Assembly: GCA_944358665.1 (NCBI GenBank)
Contig: CALVRP010000070.1
Coordinates: 1-7,810, forward strand
Source: an uncultured Bacilli bacterium
GTDB taxonomy: Bacteria > Bacillota_I > Bacilli_A > RF39 > UBA660
DNA length: 7,810 nucleotides
Reading direction: 5' to 3'
A model generated the notes under the pieces. That model ran no database searches and was not told where the DNA came from. It saw only the letters and a program-made list of their open reading frames with translations. Positions 6,513-7,810 of the stretch are shown here, one piece after another (position 1 is the first letter of the stretch; every line of letters begins with the position of its first letter). Made by a program: the position numbers and the translations under genes.

Positions 6513-6707
6513 CAACAAAATTGTGCTATCTTTTTTGCCTTCAATAGTATCTATTTGAACAATTGGAGTATCAAGATGTTCTTTGATATATTTATAAAAA
6601 CCTTCATATCTTTTTCCTTCTAAATAAAGTTTAACCGCTTTGTAAACAGTATCATCTTTTTTCCTTAATCTTACTTTTTTAGAAAAATGCAGATTTTTGG
6701 CTTCTTC
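6513..6707 (-). pseudogene. Remnant of an IS30-family transposase
   Basis: A 65-codon stretch of minus-strand frame reads like an internal piece of an IS30-type DDE transposase. It has the basic run KKVRLRKK, then LEGKRYEGFYKYIKEH, then DTPIVQIDTIEGKK. The last matches the family's conserved region around the first catalytic Asp (consensus-like VV-DTVEG-K), with that Asp at 6551-6549. The N-terminal HTH region, the other two acidic residues and a start codon are missing: a TAA (6713-6711) cuts the frame upstream, and similarity fades after ILL. No function is possible. It sits between two divergent membrane-protein genes and marks an old insertion. Family assignment is from motif memory, not a search. 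Confidence 0.65.
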
Positions 6708-6711
6708 CAGT

Positions 6712-6748
6712 TAAACGCAACTTTCTTGGTTCTTAGAGGTTGCATTTA
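6712..6748. repeat. Imperfect 10-bp inverted repeat, possible old IS end or hairpin
   Basis: TAAACGCAAC (6712-6721) and GTTGCATTTA (6739-6748) are inverted copies with one wobble, separated by 17 bases. The repeat adjoins the transposase remnant on its N-terminal side, so it may be a leftover of an insertion-sequence end. There is no T-run, so a terminator is unlikely. Between 6749 and 6799 I see only AT-rich sequence without a feature. Confidence 0.4.
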
Positions 6749-6799
6749 GTTTTATAGTTAACGAATATAAAATTAAATTTATTCATTAACCATCATCCA

Positions 6800-6829
6800 T
6801 TGTCAAAGTACCACTGAGTATGTTATAAT
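6800..6829 (+). promoter_or_regulatory. Promoter of the YfhO-family gene
   Basis: -35 TTGTCA (6800-6805) and -10 TATAAT (6824-6829) are 18 bases apart, with TG at 6821-6822 giving an extended -10, as at the muramidase promoter. The leader would be about 50 bases and holds AGGAG (6873-6877). Confidence 0.65.
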
Positions 6830-6884
6830 ATCAAACAGAAAATCAAAGAAAATATTTTTAACAAATACTAATAGGAGAATGAAA

Positions 6885-7810
6885 ATGAAGTGGATTAAGA
6901 ATAATAAAATATATTTTTTGGCTTTTTTTGTGCCAATCATTTTATACTGTTTGATTTTATTTGCTAAAGGTATATATCCTTTTGGCTTTTTGGCGAATCT
7001 TGCCAATGACGAAAATTTACAGTATGAACAATTTTTTACATATTATTATAATGTTTTGCATGGAACCGCAGATATTTCTTATTCATTTGCCAAGTCATTA
7101 GGTGGTTCTTTAGTATCTTTGTGGGGATACTATCTAGCCTCTCCTTTAAATTTAATTTTACTATTTTTTGATAAATTAGATATTTTAACATTTGTTTTCT
7201 TAATTACAGCAATTAAGATAGGATTATGTGGGCTTACATTTTCGATTTTTATTAAGAATTTATTTAAAAATTTAAAGCCTTATTCTGTTATAATGCTTTC
7301 AATTGCGTACTGTTTTACCCAATATGTAGTTGGTCAAATGTCTAACATTATGTGGCTTGATGGTGTATATATGCTGCCATTAATTTTATATTTTATTGAT
7401 AAGTTTTTAGAAAGTGGTAAAAAGATAGGCCTTTATATAACTTTTATTTGTACAATTATATTTAACTGGTATACTGGTTATATGAACTGTTTATTTGCGG
7501 TTTTATATTTTATATATCGTTTAATTTGCATTGAACATGAAAAAAATAATAAACTGCAAATTAAGCCAATGTTAAAAAAAGGCTTTCAGTTTTTAAGTAT
7601 AGAATTTTTGAGTGTTTTGGCAACAATGGTAGTTTTCCTTCCGATAATTTTAGCTCAACTTGGTGGAAGAAGTGGTATTTCAGAAGAAATTTTCGAATTT
7701 GCTACTAATGGTAGTTTGCTAAATATTTTTAGAGGTTTTATGATCGGAAGTCCTAATCCAAGCGAAGAAATCACCTTATTTTGCTCAACTTTAATGCTGA
7801 TTTTTATCAT
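6885..7810 (+). CDS. YfhO-family polytopic membrane protein (3' truncated)
   Basis: The frame is open from ATG 6885 to the window end, 308 codons so far, and has no stop. It begins with a short basic N-terminus and a membrane helix (about 10-28). The first extracellular loop has NDENLQYEQF (41-50) and SLGGS, followed by YYLASPLNL (82-90). Later come MWLDGVYMLPLI (156-167), NWYTGYMNCLF (194-204) and further hydrophobic helices. This order matches the YfhO family (PF09586), GT-C-like membrane proteins of about 850-900 residues; the Bacillus subtilis member has been linked to glycosylation of lipoteichoic acid. About two thirds lie beyond the window. AGGAG (6873-6877) is seven bases from this ATG. 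An in-frame ATG at 6879 is only one base from the Shine-Dalgarno and is less likely. Family call from recognised motifs; substrate unknown. Confidence 0.85.
   Translation, partial: MKWIKNNKIYFLAFFVPIILYCLILFAKGIYPFGFLANLANDENLQYEQFFTYYYNVLHGTADISYSFAKSLGGSLVSLWGYYLASPLNLILLFFDKLDILTFVFLITAIKIGLCGLTFSIFIKNLFKNLKPYSVIMLSIAYCFTQYVVGQMSNIMWLDGVYMLPLILYFIDKFLESGKKIGLYITFICTIIFNWYTGYMNCLFAVLYFIYRLICIEHEKNNKLQIKPMLKKGFQFLSIEFLSVLATMVVFLPIILAQLGGRSGISEEIFEFATNGSLLNIFRGFMIGSPNPSEEITLFCSTLMLIFI

Noticed and set aside
6434..6530. Extension of the transposase remnant's open frame through to the RBS of the DUF6056-like gene
   Set aside because: The frame stays open until 6438, but the peptide loses transposase character after ILL and overlaps the promoter; chance openness.
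6879..6881. Alternative ATG start for the YfhO-family protein
   Set aside because: Only one base separates it from AGGAG, too close for initiation; ATG 6885 has normal spacing.
6803..7006. 67-codon minus-strand open frame with a hydrophobic stretch
   Set aside because: It is antisense to the start and promoter of the YfhO-family gene; the hydrophobic look comes from complementing membrane-helix codons.

Overview
The window is very AT-rich. It has consensus sigma-A-type promoters, strong AGGAGG-like ribosome binding sites and T-tailed hairpin terminators. The encoded proteins (PASTA repeats, a GH25 muramidase, YfhO- and DUF6056-type membrane proteins) are typical of low-GC Firmicutes. A gut or host-associated member of Bacilli or the RF39-like lineages would fit, but that is inference. 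All complete genes here end in TAA and tryptophan is written TGG, so the genetic code (standard or TGA=Trp) cannot be decided from this window.

Layout. (1) Bases 2-142 hold the last 46 codons of an unrecognised plus-strand gene, whose terminator overlaps its stop codon. (2) Bases 218-2296, minus strand, encode a 692-residue membrane protein: a charged cytoplasmic N-terminus, three membrane segments, six extracellular PASTA repeats, a Ser-rich linker and a four-cysteine tail. It has no kinase domain. (3) Divergent from it, 2476-5007 on the plus strand encodes a secreted GH25 muramidase with four ricin-type beta-trefoil lectin domains (twelve subdomains) in front of the catalytic domain. The 179-bp region between them holds a strong promoter for the muramidase and two perfect short dyads. 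(4) Two terminators lie back to back at 5056-5127. (5) Bases 5118-6433, minus strand, hold a DUF6056-like polytopic membrane protein gene. Its reading frame is broken twice by single extra bases in homopolymers (A8 at 6409-6416 and C5 at 6226-6230, plus-strand sense). Removing one base from each restores a 437-codon frame with a strong RBS and promoter. (6) Bases 6434-6884 are a divergent intergenic region with a decayed IS30-family transposase fragment, an inverted repeat and the promoters of both flanking genes. (7) From 6885 to the window end, plus strand, is the first third of a YfhO-family membrane protein.

The theme is the cell surface. A PASTA protein probably senses or binds peptidoglycan or muropeptides. 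A lectin-tethered muramidase probably cuts peptidoglycan. Two polytopic proteins of GT-C-like type probably decorate lipid-linked or teichoic polymers. The genes are separate transcription units, not an operon, so cooperation between them is inference. No CRISPR, tRNA, rRNA, phage or defence module was seen.
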